From CAWJLE01 sp963843645 (GTDB taxonomy: Bacteria > Chloroflexota > Anaerolineae > DAOTYC01), in the NCBI GenBank assembly GCA_963843645.1, contig CAWJLE010000001.1:806001-870000 (forward strand): DNA of 64,000 nt, read 5' to 3'. The translations under genes were made by a program, and so were the position numbers. A model generated the notes under the pieces. That model worked only from the letters and a program-made list of their open reading frames with translations, had not been told where the DNA came from and ran no database searches. Below are positions 45,253-54,201 of the stretch, piece by piece (the first letter of the stretch is position 1; the number at the start of each line of letters is the position of its first letter).

Positions 45253-46380
45253 TCAGGCCTCCGAACTCGCGGCCACAGCCGGAGGCTCGCTCTCGTCTTT
45301 CTGTGTCGCCTCGACCTGGCGCCTGTGCTGGCGGTGCCGCCGCCAGATCTCGCTGCTCACCACAAAGACGACGACCAGTCCGTTGAGGGCCGTGATAAAG
45401 GCCGACGGCACCTGCATTACCCGTTGCAGCTTGTTGGCGCCCACCAGCAGTGCGCCGAAAAGGAACGAAGCCGGGATCGAGCCGATGGGGTGCAGTTGGC
45501 CGAACAACGCGGCGACGATGCCGTTGAAGCCCGCGCTACCGGTGAACCCTGTCGCCGAGCCGTCGGTGATCATCCGGTAGTTCAGACCGTAGACCTGGAT
45601 GACGCCCGCCAGCCCAGCGAAAGCACCGCTCAACAGCAGCGCAATGACGACCGTCTGCCGTACGCGGATCCCACCGTAGCGCGAGGCGTCGGCGTTCTGA
45701 CCCACGGCACGGATCCGGTAGCCCAGCGTCGTCCGCCACAGCAGGATGTAGACGGCCACTGCCAGGATGACCGCGATCAGCGCGCCCAGGTGCAGCCGGG
45801 TTGGCACCAGCCGGGGCAGTCGAAAGGCCATATCCAACCGCGCCGTCTGCGGGATCTTGGAGGCCAGTTGGGCCTGAGAAGGGTCGATCAGCGGACCCCG
45901 CAGCAGGTAGTTCATGATCTGGACGGCGACAGCATTCATCATCACCGTGCTGAGGACCTCGTTGACGTTGAAATAGGCCTTCAACACACCCGGGATCGCT
46001 CCCCACACAGCGCCGCCCCCAAACCCGACCACCAGCGCCAGGGGAACGACCAGCCAGCCCGGCCTGCCCGACATCACCAGACCGATCACCGTGCCCGAAA
46101 TGGCGCCGATGATCATCTGCCCCTCGCCGCCGATGTTGATTACGTTGGCCCGGAAAGAGATGCAGATGCCCAATCCCACCAGAAGCAGTGGCACTGCCTT
46201 GGAAGCCGTCTCGGCCAGCGAGTTGAAGCTGCCGAACGCGCCGTCGAGCAGCGCCCCGTAGGCCGTAATGGGGTTCTTGCCCAGGATCAGCAGCATCACC
46301 GCCCCCACCGCCAACGCCGCCAACGTGGCGAACGCCGGCATCAGACCATCCATGATCTGCGAGACGTTGCGTCTGTTCAT
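45253..46380 (-). CDS. BMP-type ABC importer permease 1
   Basis: About 375 residues, YufP/NupB-like permease with ten membrane helices. It has the element GAVMLLILGKNPITAYGALL, FRANVINIGGEGQMIIGAI and the coupling region AVGQNADASRYGGIRVRQT. ATG 46380 starts MNRRNVSQIMDGLMPAFATL; in-frame upstream starts at 46404 and 46434 exist. First gene of the operon after the promoter at 46533-46561. Its last 30 residues are a charged tail rich in His, Arg and Glu. Confidence 0.92.
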   Translation of the reverse strand: MNRRNVSQIMDGLMPAFATLAALAVGAVMLLILGKNPITAYGALLDGAFGSFNSLAETASKAVPLLLVGLGICISFRANVINIGGEGQMIIGAISGTVIGLVMSGRPGWLVVPLALVVGFGGGAVWGAIPGVLKAYFNVNEVLSTVMMNAVAVQIMNYLLRGPLIDPSQAQLASKIPQTARLDMAFRLPRLVPTRLHLGALIAVILAVAVYILLWRTTLGYRIRAVGQNADASRYGGIRVRQTVVIALLLSGAFAGLAGVIQVYGLNYRMITDGSATGFTGSAGFNGIVAALFGQLHPIGSIPASFLFGALLVGANKLQRVMQVPSAFITALNGLVVVFVVSSEIWRRHRQHRRQVEATQKDESEPPAVAASSEA

Positions 46381-46532
46381 CGCGCGTCCTTTACGTGTCG
46401 ACATGTCGTCCGGCTTCGCCGGCAGGCTGGTCACCCGTACCCGCCGGCGGTCTGGCTGCGTTGCAGATGTCCGGCTGAACAGGGGGGCTGAGGTGCGACT
46501 CGCAAGATGTGACGGGATTGTTGAATGCGATC

Positions 46533-46561
46533 ATTGTAACATTGAATTTAGATAATGACAA
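46533..46561 (-). promoter_or_regulatory. Promoter of the nucleoside importer operon
   Basis: Minus strand TTGTCA (46556-46561), 17-base spacer, TACAAT (46533-46538), in an AT-rich patch. The first permease start is about 150 bases downstream. Confidence 0.7.
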
Positions 46562-46818
46562 GAGCATTTTCAACGGCTCCGACCACCGTGCCTCCCGCTG
46601 CCGGCCTCACAGACGTGGGCGGTGCCGCGGAACGCGACGATGGCGCCGGACGGCGGAGAGGGCGCTATCGCACTGCCGACCGGTCGGCGTCACGCCGCCG
46701 CCAGGACCGTTCAGACTCGGGGGGAGTGACCGACACTCGGTCGGCAAACAAAAAGGGCGGATGCCAGTCATTTCCAGACACCCACCCCATACCGAGTCCC
46801 CTACATGTGAAGACCAGC

Positions 46819-47017
46819 GATTATGCCCTTTGCCCGATTCCCAGCCTCAAAGAAAAGGTTTGCCGAGAAATTGATCAACAGCGATACTATCATTGCCGCT
46901 AGCCCTCCTTGTAAGGACATGTTGATTAGGACAGCTAAACTGCACAAGGTGACACCCAGCAAGAACAGGCGAGGCCATGATGGAATCGGAGCCCGAAATC
47001 GGGCAAAGGGCAAAATC
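46819..47017. mobile_element. Small inverted-repeat element (MITE-like)
   Basis: A 21-bp terminal inverted repeat with one mismatch bounds about 199 bases; its 16-base perfect core is TGCCCTTTGCCCGATT at 46824-46839 and its complement at 46997-47012. No clear target duplication is seen. The element lies 127 bases from the tRNA-Gly 3' end, inside the proposed island. Confidence 0.5.
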
Positions 47018-47146
47018 AATTGTTAAGGGCTCATGTTTCTCAGGTTCAGCGCCATGCTGCTTCTAGGAATTCCACGTATTGCCTATTGACTCACAGACAC
47101 AACCTGCGACGTCCACGAACCGAGCGCACGCTACCAACAAAAAAGG

Positions 47147-47218
47147 AGCGGGTGATGGGATTCGAACCCACGACACTCTGCTTGGGAAGCAGATGCGCTA
47201 CCACTGCGCTACACCCGC
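47147..47218 (-). tRNA. tRNA-Gly(CCC)
   Basis: 72 nt, complete cloverleaf: acceptor stem GCGGGTG/CACCCGC, D arm GCGC/GCGC, anticodon stem TCTGC/GCAGA with loop TTCCCAA (anticodon CCC), T arm GTGGG-TTCGAAT-CCCAT and U discriminator as expected for glycine. CCA is not encoded. It serves GGG codons. Its 3' half is duplicated at 41184, suggesting it is an integration site. Confidence 0.97.
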
Positions 47219-47233
47219 TCAGTAGTACCTACC

Positions 47234-47262
47234 ATTATAGCGGAAACGCGCCGGGAAGTCAA
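47234..47262 (-). promoter_or_regulatory. Promoter of tRNA-Gly
   Basis: Minus strand TTGACT (47257-47262), 17-base spacer, perfect TATAAT (47234-47239), ending 16 bases before the tRNA 5' end. A divergent promoter starts one base away. Confidence 0.85.
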
Positions 47263-47263
47263 C

Positions 47264-47292
47264 TTGCCATACGCCGTAAACAAGAGTAAAAT
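47264..47292 (+). promoter_or_regulatory. Promoter of the DUF1858 gene
   Basis: TTGCCA (47264-47269), 17-base spacer, TAAAAT (47287-47292). Its -35 lies back to back with that of the tRNA promoter. The gene starts 105 bases downstream. Confidence 0.6.
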
Positions 47293-47396
47293 GTGACGAT
47301 TACAGAGGGCTTACGCCCATTGGCCAGAGCGATAACCAGGCGATCCAGTCAGCTCGAAACCAGGGGCTTGCACCTGATTTAGGAAAGGAGATTTTG

Positions 47397-47615
47397 ATGG
47401 CCACCATCACCAAGGACATGAGCATCGGCGAAGTCGTGCAGCAGTACCCGCAGACGATCGAGGTTTTCCTCCGTCACGGTCTGATGTGCTTCGGTTGCGC
47501 GATCGCCCGCTTCGAGAATATCGAGCAGGGTGCGACGGCCCATGGCATCGCTGTTGAGCCCCTCATGCAGGACCTGAACGCGGCTGTGGTCGCACCTGAG
47601 ACGCCGGAAGCCTGA
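47397..47615 (+). CDS. DUF1858 (hybrid-cluster-associated redox disulfide) protein
   Basis: 72 residues. DUF1858 fold: ITKDMSIGEVVQQYPQTIEV then FLRHGLMCFGCAIARFENIE with the CxxC redox pair MCFGCA. GGAAAGGAG precedes the ATG. Such proteins accompany hybrid cluster proteins or sulfur-relay genes, neither of which is here. It is a single-gene unit with its own promoter and a good intrinsic terminator. Confidence 0.9.
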   Translation: MATITKDMSIGEVVQQYPQTIEVFLRHGLMCFGCAIARFENIEQGATAHGIAVEPLMQDLNAAVVAPETPEA

Positions 47616-47635
47616 CGTCCCTTTCATCCGTACAC

Positions 47636-47671
47636 AAAACCCCATGCTTCTCCGCAGAGGCATGGGGTTTT
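47636..47671 (+). terminator. Intrinsic terminator after the DUF1858 gene
   Basis: AAAACCCCATGC, 12-base loop, GCATGGGGTTTT, a perfect 12-bp stem with the T-run included. The hydrolase gene starts 16 bases later. Confidence 0.9.
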
Positions 47672-47686
47672 CGTTGGAGCCGCCCC

Positions 47687-48457
47687 ATGCCGCTGATCGA
47701 CGTTGCCGGCGAGCCGCTGTACTACGCCGTCCACCCTTCTCGCGAACCTGACACCGTGCCGGTCGTGCTGCTGCACGGGGCCGGCGCCAGCCATTTGAGC
47801 TGGCCGGCGGCCCTGCGCCGCTGGCCCTGCGCCACCACCTTCGTCCCGGACCTGCCAGGGCACGGCCGGTCCGGTGGACCCGGACGGGACACCATCGAGG
47901 GCTACGCCGACGTCGTGCGGGCCTGGCAGCGCGCGGCCGGCCTGAGCCCCGCCGTCTGGATCGGCCACTCACTCGGCGGAGCCGTCGTACTCGCCCTCGC
48001 CCTCCGTTATCCTGAGGTATGCCGGAAGCTGGTCCTCATCGGCACGGCGCCTCGATTCACGCTGCCGCCGGGCTTCCTCAGCGACCTGACGGAAGATCCG
48101 GCCCGCGCGGCCGAAACGCTGTCCGCGCTGACCTTCGGTCCGGAGACGCCGGCCGTGTGGATCGAAGCCACCCGTCACATGATGAGCGAGCTGCCGCCCG
48201 AGGTGCTGCGCCGCGACTTCCAGGCCGTCGCGGCCTTCGACGTGCGAGCCCGGCTGGCCGACGTCCGCACGCCGGCCCTGGTCGTCACGGCGGACGACGA
48301 CCGCCTGACGCCCCCGGCTGACGCGCGGCTGCTGGCGGCGGGTCTCCCCGACGCCCGGCTGCTCATTCTCCCCAGCGGCGGCCACCTGTCCCTGGTCATG
48401 GCACCGACCCTCTTGCACGAAGCTATCGCCGATTTCGTGGCGCCGTCGGGTTGTTGA
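47687..48457 (+). CDS. Alpha/beta hydrolase
   Basis: 256 residues. Nucleophile Ser in WIGHSLGGAVVLALAL, oxyanion region LLHGAGASHLSW, acid Asp in VVTADDDRLTPP and catalytic His in LPSGGHLSLVM, so the triad is complete. Cytoplasmic. The substrate (ester, lactone or lipid) cannot be told. Its start directly follows the terminator of the previous gene, so it may be weakly transcribed by read-through or from an internal promoter. The next promoter's -35 overlaps its stop. Confidence 0.92.
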   Translation: MPLIDVAGEPLYYAVHPSREPDTVPVVLLHGAGASHLSWPAALRRWPCATTFVPDLPGHGRSGGPGRDTIEGYADVVRAWQRAAGLSPAVWIGHSLGGAVVLALALRYPEVCRKLVLIGTAPRFTLPPGFLSDLTEDPARAAETLSALTFGPETPAVWIEATRHMMSELPPEVLRRDFQAVAAFDVRARLADVRTPALVVTADDDRLTPPADARLLAAGLPDARLLILPSGGHLSLVMAPTLLHEAIADFVAPSGC

Positions 48458-48482
48458 CATCCATCCACACCGCTGCTACACT
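48454..48482 (+). promoter_or_regulatory. Promoter of the glycosidase-propeller gene
   Basis: Perfect TTGACA (48454-48459) overlapping the hydrolase stop, 17-base spacer, TACACT (48477-48482). The next gene starts about 100 bases later. Confidence 0.7.
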
Positions 48483-48586
48483 GAATCAACAGCAACTCAA
48501 TCCGCTCTTCAGAAGCTCGTTGCCGGCCGACTTCAGCGAGCCGCGCTCGACGCGTCCAGCTGGCGGCCAGGGCGATCGGTGACATA

Positions 48587-51052
48587 ATGGGCTCAGGCGT
48601 CCAGTTCGCCAGCTCGAGCAAAGGTACCGTGCTCAGGCTCTGCAAGTTCTGTCTCCCCATCCTTCTCACTCTGCTCGTGACAGCCGCTTCGCTTACAACG
48701 GACACCGGGGCCGCGACGGGGGACATCTCCCTCGGTGGGTCCGGCGGTCTGGCGTCTCCGGGCGGGCTGGTCGGCTACACCATGACCCTGGCCAACTGGG
48801 GCGGATCATCGGCATCGACCAGTGCGACGATGACTCTGCCGGACGGCTTCAGCTACAAGCCCGGCTTCTCAACCACACGGCTCGACGGGCGCGTGATCTC
48901 CACTGCCGAGCCGATAGTCGACGGCCGCAAGCTGACCTGGCCGGCCTTCGACCTGCCCGGCGAGACCTTCGTGTCGACGAGCCGCTTCGGCATTCACACG
49001 ATGGTGCAGGACCTCTGCCTGGAAAGCTACATCGACTTCCAGCTCGACAAGGCCCTGGCGCTGGCCGGGGAGGGCGCCTACGTCAAGCAGATGTTCTACT
49101 CGCTGAAGCCGGGCACTTCCGGCCCGAAGGCGTGCTGGACGTACTTCGTCAACGGCGCGTACAATCGGCACCTGATCCCGATCGTTCGCCTGCAGGGGGA
49201 ATACGACGGCAGCAAGGGCTACTGGGTCAAGCCCCAGGCGGATGCCGGCGGCGGCTACGCGACGATCGCCGCGGCCTACCGGCGCGTGGTCGAGGGCCTG
49301 CCGCGCCGCCCTGGGCTGCCGCTCTACGTCGAAATCTGGAATGAGCCTGAGCTTACGGTGAGCTGGAGCAATTCGCCCAGCGCCGCCGAGTACGGGCGTT
49401 TCTTCGTCGACGTGGCGAAAGCGCTGCACGCGATCGGCGATTCACGGATTCGAGTCTTGAACGGAGCGCTGACGCCGGGGAACGCCGCATTTGCCGAAAA
49501 GCTCATGCGGGTGTCCGGGTTTTCCGCAGCGTTTGACCTCTGGGCCGCGCACTGCTACCCCTACAACCACCCGCCGCAGTACAACCTCCACTCGGGCACT
49601 GCCCGCTACCCTGAGTACGCTATCGACAGCTACCGGCTGGAACTGAGCGTCCTCGCCCGCCACGGCCGCTCGGATGCGAAGGTCATTCTCACCGAAACCG
49701 GCCACGGCCTGGGAGACAACATCTTCTCCTTCGAGGGGTACCCGGCGATTAACGAGACCAACCGGGCCAACTACATGGTGCGCGCTTTCCGCGACTTTTG
49801 GTCAAAATGGCCGGAGCTGCAGGCGGCCTGCCCGCACGAACTCGTCGGGCCTTACGGCGACTGGGGCTGGATGGACTGGCTGCACCCGACCACCGACGTG
49901 CCCCACGCCCAATACACGGCCGTCGCCGCGCTGCCCAAGCCGGCGCTGCTCTTCAAGCCCATCACTGCGACCATCACTTTTCGGGTTCAGGCCGCCACTG
50001 CGCCCGGGGTTTACTACAGCACGCTGGGAGCGACCGCCGACGGCGTGCCGGTGCCGCCGGTCACGCAAGCCGCGCCGGTGCGCGTCATCGACGTGGTTTC
50101 CCGGCTCGTCTTCCCCTTGATCCTCAAGTCGTGGTCTGAGGGAGGCGCCTCGTCGCCCAAAGGGGCAGTCGCAGCCACTGGCGACGGCTCGACCGCGGGC
50201 GTGCCGGTCTATTCCATTCTGGCTCCTCTGGCTCCGCCGCAGGCGGGCCGCCAGCCCGCCGCCGGAACGGCCGATTTCGGATCACGACGGATTCCTTTGC
50301 CCGGCGGCGCGGGGCTGGCCGTCGCCGTCGACGACAGCGGCGCGAAAGCGTTCGTCTCGCGGGCCGGCGGTCAGCTGGACGTGATCTCGCCGGCAACGGG
50401 GGCGTTGGAGCGTACTCTCGCGCTGCCGGCCGACCTGGATGCGTTGGCCTACGACCCGGCCGGCCGCCTGTACGGAACTCACGCGACCAGCGACCGGCTC
50501 TTTGCCATCGACCTGGCCACCGGCTCGACCACGTCAACGACTCTCCCGGCAACCGGCCCGGTCGGCCTGGCCGTCGATCCGGACAAGGGGCAGATCTTCG
50601 TGGCGAGCGCCGCAGATGATGCGATACTGGTGCTGGACCGCTCGCTGCGGCCGGTGGCCCGCGCCTCCCTGGCGGCTCTGGGGGACAATCCGCTCCTCGG
50701 CCTGGCGCTCGATCCGGCCCAGGGACGCGTGTACGTCGCGCGGCCCCTGGCGCCGGGCCGGCACGGCATCGTCGCGCTCGACGAGACAGGCCTGAATCCG
50801 CTCGCAACCTGGGGCGGCGGATACGAGCAGCCGCTGAGCGGGCTTTACGGCCTGGCCGTGCAGCCGGGCCGCGGGCGACTGATCGCGGCCGACCGAAACG
50901 TGCTGTGGTGGGTCGATCCCAGCCACGGTACGATCGAACGGGCCTGGCACGCGAACGGGATCGTGCCACGGGGCGGCATCGCGTTTACACCGGACGGCAC
51001 GCAGCTTCTCGTGCTCGACGGTGACGGCCTGTGGGTGATCGCGACCGACTGA
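48587..51052 (+). CDS. Secreted glycoside hydrolase-like TIM barrel fused to a beta-propeller
   Basis: 821 residues. A signal sequence (LPILLTLLVTAASLTTDTGA) precedes a DUF11-like beta domain (ASPGGLVGYTMTLANWG), then a clan GH-A-like TIM barrel: putative acid/base Glu253 in EIWNEPEL and nucleophile Glu370 in ILTETGHG. After a linker with RLVFPLILKSW, residues about 560-821 form a YVTN-like beta-propeller (GLAVDPDKGQIFVASAADD, PDGTQLLVLDGDGLWVIA). The spacing of the two Glu fits GH39/GH5-like enzymes, but the family is not certain. Probably an extracellular polysaccharide-acting or surface protein. No frameshift. Confidence 0.75.
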   Translation: MGSGVQFASSSKGTVLRLCKFCLPILLTLLVTAASLTTDTGAATGDISLGGSGGLASPGGLVGYTMTLANWGGSSASTSATMTLPDGFSYKPGFSTTRLDGRVISTAEPIVDGRKLTWPAFDLPGETFVSTSRFGIHTMVQDLCLESYIDFQLDKALALAGEGAYVKQMFYSLKPGTSGPKACWTYFVNGAYNRHLIPIVRLQGEYDGSKGYWVKPQADAGGGYATIAAAYRRVVEGLPRRPGLPLYVEIWNEPELTVSWSNSPSAAEYGRFFVDVAKALHAIGDSRIRVLNGALTPGNAAFAEKLMRVSGFSAAFDLWAAHCYPYNHPPQYNLHSGTARYPEYAIDSYRLELSVLARHGRSDAKVILTETGHGLGDNIFSFEGYPAINETNRANYMVRAFRDFWSKWPELQAACPHELVGPYGDWGWMDWLHPTTDVPHAQYTAVAALPKPALLFKPITATITFRVQAATAPGVYYSTLGATADGVPVPPVTQAAPVRVIDVVSRLVFPLILKSWSEGGASSPKGAVAATGDGSTAGVPVYSILAPLAPPQAGRQPAAGTADFGSRRIPLPGGAGLAVAVDDSGAKAFVSRAGGQLDVISPATGALERTLALPADLDALAYDPAGRLYGTHATSDRLFAIDLATGSTTSTTLPATGPVGLAVDPDKGQIFVASAADDAILVLDRSLRPVARASLAALGDNPLLGLALDPAQGRVYVARPLAPGRHGIVALDETGLNPLATWGGGYEQPLSGLYGLAVQPGRGRLIAADRNVLWWVDPSHGTIERAWHANGIVPRGGIAFTPDGTQLLVLDGDGLWVIATD

Positions 51053-51065
51053 CGGCCTCGATGCA

Positions 51066-51479
51066 CGTCGGGCGGTCGCCGAAATCAACAATCGCCGCCT
51101 CGACCAAATGGGCGGGGCGACGCCCTTGACGATTGCCGAGCACTTCCAAAGGCATCCGAAGGTAAAAGCAGTGCTCTATCCCGGCCTGCCCGAAAGCGCC
51201 GGCCACGAGACGGCGCGCCGGCAGATGAAGGGCGGGTTCGGCGGCATGATGTCGATCCGCCTGCAGGGCGGGCGCGAGGCCGCGGTTCAGGTTCAGGCGC
51301 GAACGAAGGTCTTCAAACGGGCGACGTCGTTCGGCGCCACCGAGAGCCTGATCGAGCACCGCGCCAGCATCGAAGACCCGGCGAGCCTCGTCCCCGACGA
51401 CCTGCTGCGGCTCTCCATCGGGATCGAGAGTGCTGCAGACCTGATCGCCGACCTGGAGCAGGCGCTGGAGGACGTGTAG
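51066..51479 (+). pseudogene. C-terminal remnant of a Cys/Met metabolism PLP enzyme
   Basis: Encodes about 120 residues equal to the last third of cystathionine gamma-synthase/lyase-type enzymes: PLTIAEHFQRHPKVKAVLYP, then GFGGMMSIRLQGG, KRATSFGATESLIEHRAS and LLRLSIGIESAADLIADLE. The PLP-binding Lys and N-terminal two-thirds are absent. The open frame continues upstream of the fragment (ARRAVAEINNRRLDQMGG) into non-homologous sequence overlapping the end of the previous gene. The breakpoint is about 51110. A true terminator follows it, which suggests the original gene ended here. Confidence 0.85.
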
Positions 51480-51513
51480 CCATCGCCGCAGCGGCCCGGA
51501 GTGCGGTCACGAG

Positions 51514-51544
51514 GCCCTCCCGAACGGGAGGGCTTCGCCGTTTT
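51514..51544 (+). terminator. Intrinsic terminator after the PLP-enzyme remnant
   Basis: GCCCTCCC-GAAC-GGGAGGGC (51514-51533), an 8-bp GC stem, then TTCGCCGTTTT. Confidence 0.75.
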
Positions 51545-51580
51545 CTCGGGATCTGCAGCTCAAGACCTGGTTTGTGGCCT

Positions 51581-51615
51581 CAGACTTCCGAAGTTTCCAA
51601 AACTTCGGAAGTCTG
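51581..51615 (+). repeat. Dispersed hairpin, copy 4
   Basis: Perfect 16-bp stem (CAGACTTCCGAAGTTT and complement) with a three-base loop, the best copy. It lies 37 bases after a real terminator, so it is not needed to stop transcription, and 36 bases before TATAAT (51651-51656) of the PQQ-like gene. Confidence 0.92.
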
Positions 51616-51650
51616 AAGTCGCCAGGCGTCCAGGGTTTTGTGCGCGGGAC

Positions 51651-51656
51651 TATAAT
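51651..51656 (+). promoter_or_regulatory. -10 element of the PQQ-like propeller gene
   Basis: Perfect TATAAT, 47 bases before the ATG. No convincing -35 is visible, which suggests an activator or an extended -10. Confidence 0.45.
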
Positions 51657-51702
51657 CATCATTATTAGAATTGCCTGGACGAGAAAGGAGAACCGTCCAT
51701 CC

Positions 51703-53230
51703 ATGAACACTCATCATCGGCTCAATACCGTGGCTACCGTCGTGGCCCTGATGCTGATCGCCACGTCGAGCGTGGCGGCCGCGGCCGGACCGTACGATTG
51801 GCCCCAGTTTGGCGGCAACCCGCAGCACAACGGATACAACGACAGCGAAACGATCATCAACCCCGGCACGGTCCGAAACCTGAAGCAGATGTTTCAGGTG
51901 ACACTGCCGGGCGTTGCGGACAGCGCACCGGCTTACCTCAGCGCCGTCAATACACCGGGCGGCACGAAGAACCTCCTGTTCCTGACGACCCTGGACGGGT
52001 ACATCGTGGCGGTCGACGCTCTCGAGCGGCGCCCGGTCTGGAGCCACCAGAACGGTCCGGGCACGTGCCACTCGAACAACAGCGCCAAACCTTGCATCAC
52101 CAACTCGTCGCCGGCCGTGGACCCCAATCGCCAGTTCGTGTACGCCTACGGGCTGGATGGCTTCGTCCACAAGTATCGCGTCGGGGATGGAGTCGGAGGT
52201 CACCGGCGGCGGGTGGCCGGAGCAGGTGACTCTGAAGCCCGTCGACGAAAAGGAATCCTCGGCGCTGAGCGTTGCCACGGCCAAGGACGACACCAACTAT
52301 CTCTACGTGACGAACGGCGGCTATATCGGCGACCGCGGAGACTACCAGGGCCATGTGACGACGATCAATCTGGCGGACGGCTCGCAGCACGTGTTCAATA
52401 CCCTCTGCAGCAACCAGCCGGTTCATTTCGGTGAGCAGGCCGGGCAGCCGGACTGCCCACAGGTCCAGGCGGCCATCTGGGCGCGGCCCGGCGTGATCTA
52501 CGATGCCGGCACGAACAAGATCTACATGGCGACCGGCAACGGCCTCTTCGATCCCGCCCAGCACGACTGGGGCGACAGCGTCTTCGCGCTCAATCCGGAC
52601 GGCACGGGGGCCAACGGCAACCCGCTCGACAGCTATACGCCGACGGACTACCAGCAGCTGCAGAACACGGACGCCGACCTCGGCAGCACCGCCCCGGCAA
52701 TTCTGCCGGTACCGGCCAACAGCAAGGTGCAACACCTGGCGGTGCAGGGCGGCAAGGACGGCATTCTACGCCTGCTCAACCTGGACAACCTGAGCGGGCA
52801 GGGCGGTCCCGGGCATACCGCCGGGGAAATCAGTACCGTTCCAGTGCCGCAGGGCGGACGCGTCCTCACCCAGCCGGCGGTGTGGATCAATCGCAACGAC
52901 CACGCCACCTGGGTCTTCGTGGCCAACGCCAACGGAATTTCGGGGCTGAAGCTGGTGTTCGACGCGAACGGCATGCCCAGCCTGGATCCTGTGTGGCATC
53001 GCTCACCCGGAGGCACCTCCCCTATCGTCGCGGAAGACGTGCTCTACTACGCGAGCAGCGGGCAGATTCTGGGCCTGCTGCCCCTAAACGGCCAGACCTT
53101 GTGGCAGAACAATGGCATCGGCGCAATTCATTGGGAAAGCCCCATCGTGGCGAACGGCGTCCTGTACATTACCGATGAGAGCGGCAAGCTCACCGCCTAT
53201 TCGCCGGGCGGCACGGCACCACAACCTTAA
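51703..53230 (+). CDS. Secreted PQQ-like beta-propeller protein, one frameshift
   Basis: About 508 residues. A signal peptide (VATVVALMLIATSSVAAAAG) is followed by PQQ/WD-like propeller blades starting YDWPQFGGNPQHNGYND, with blade motifs FLTTLDGYIVAVDALERR, KIYMATGNGLFD and LYITDESGKLTAYSPGG. A frame change near 52190 at a GGGG run joins YRVGDG to EVTGGGWPEQVTLKPVD. AAAGGAG lies 13 bases before the ATG. The propeller has no catalytic residues I recognise, and may be an outer-surface binding or PQQ-independent structural protein. Confidence 0.82.
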
Positions 53231-53241
53231 GGGGGAGTAAG

Positions 53242-54192
53242 ATGGACAAGATGAGAGCGATCGTAGTCGATCCCAACGGGCCCGGACATTTGAGCTTTCA
53301 GACGGTCGATGAGCCGGTCGTGCTCGACTCGGACGAGGCCCTGATCCGAGTCGCGGCCACCTCGTTGAACCTCGGCGAGGTCAACAGCGCCCAGAGGGCA
53401 ACCGCCGCGGGGGCGCGCATAGGGTGGGACATCGCCGGCACCGTCGAGCGGGCCGCCGCCAACGGGTCCGGCCCGCCCGCGGGGGCGCGGGTCGTGGGAA
53501 TGCTCCGCACGGGCGCCTGGGCTGAGCTGGTGGCGGTCCCGACCAATGCGCTGGCGGAGCTGCCGGAAAGCGTGTCGTTCGCACAGGCGGCCACGCTGCC
53601 GATCGCGGGGCTCACGGCGCTGCACGCCATCGAACTCGGCACCCGGCTGCTGAGTCGCAGCGTTCTGGTGACGGGTGCGTCGGGCGGGGTCGGGCATTTC
53701 GCGTGCCAACTGGGCCGGCTGGCAGGCGCGGACGTCGTGGGCCTGATCCGACGTGAGCAGTACGCCGACCAGGTGCAATCCACGGGAGCGCGCGTCGTCG
53801 TGAGCGAGGCCCCGGCAGTGGCGCAGGAATTCGGGCCGTATCGCCTGGTTCTGGAAACCGTCGGTGGTCCCGTGCTGGCCGCGACTCTCGGAATGCTCGA
53901 CACCGACGGGAAATGCATCTCCATCGGCGCGGCCGCCGGGAGCTGGGACGTGACCTTAGACTCGTGGGCGCTGATCAGGGCACGACGGGCCACCCTGTAT
54001 GGCTTCCTGATCTTCAACGAGGTCAGTCGCGAGCCGGCCTCACTCGGCCTCGCCCGTTTGGCCAGCTTGGTGGCCACGGACCGTCTGCGGACCCACATCT
54101 CCGTGGAGGCATCCTGGGAGGAAATCGGCAAGGTCGCGCAAGATTTGCTCGCGCGCCGCATCCCGGGCAAGGCGGTGCTGCACTTCGCCTGA
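53242..54192 (+). CDS. Zinc-independent alcohol dehydrogenase/quinone oxidoreductase (MDR family)
   Basis: 316 residues. The N-terminal GroES-like domain (SLNLGEVNSAQRAT, GWDIAGTVERAAANG) lacks the Cys/His zinc ligands, and the Rossmann domain has VTGASGGVGHFACQLGRLAG. It reduces quinones, enones or similar with NADPH. AAGGGGGAG precedes the ATG, 11 bp after the PQQ-like gene, so it may be in one transcript. Intact. The substrate is unknown. Confidence 0.92.
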   Translation: MDKMRAIVVDPNGPGHLSFQTVDEPVVLDSDEALIRVAATSLNLGEVNSAQRATAAGARIGWDIAGTVERAAANGSGPPAGARVVGMLRTGAWAELVAVPTNALAELPESVSFAQAATLPIAGLTALHAIELGTRLLSRSVLVTGASGGVGHFACQLGRLAGADVVGLIRREQYADQVQSTGARVVVSEAPAVAQEFGPYRLVLETVGGPVLAATLGMLDTDGKCISIGAAAGSWDVTLDSWALIRARRATLYGFLIFNEVSREPASLGLARLASLVATDRLRTHISVEASWEEIGKVAQDLLARRIPGKAVLHFA

Positions 54193-54201
54193 TCTTTGAA
54201 C

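Larger units (their letters stand above)
46435..47143. other. Intergenic region between the importer and tRNA-Gly
   Basis: About 700 bases. Besides the importer promoter and the inverted-repeat element at 46819-47017 there is a small hairpin, GACCGA-CAC-TCGGTC near 46732. A 72-codon hydrophobic open frame (46801-47019, minus) spans the inverted repeats almost exactly and is probably a by-product of them. Confidence 0.5.

Noticed and set aside
46801..47019. Hydrophobic 72-residue open frame, two possible membrane helices
   Set aside because: Its ends coincide with the inverted repeats of the MITE-like element and there is no clear SD. Not called as a gene, though a small membrane protein is not excluded.
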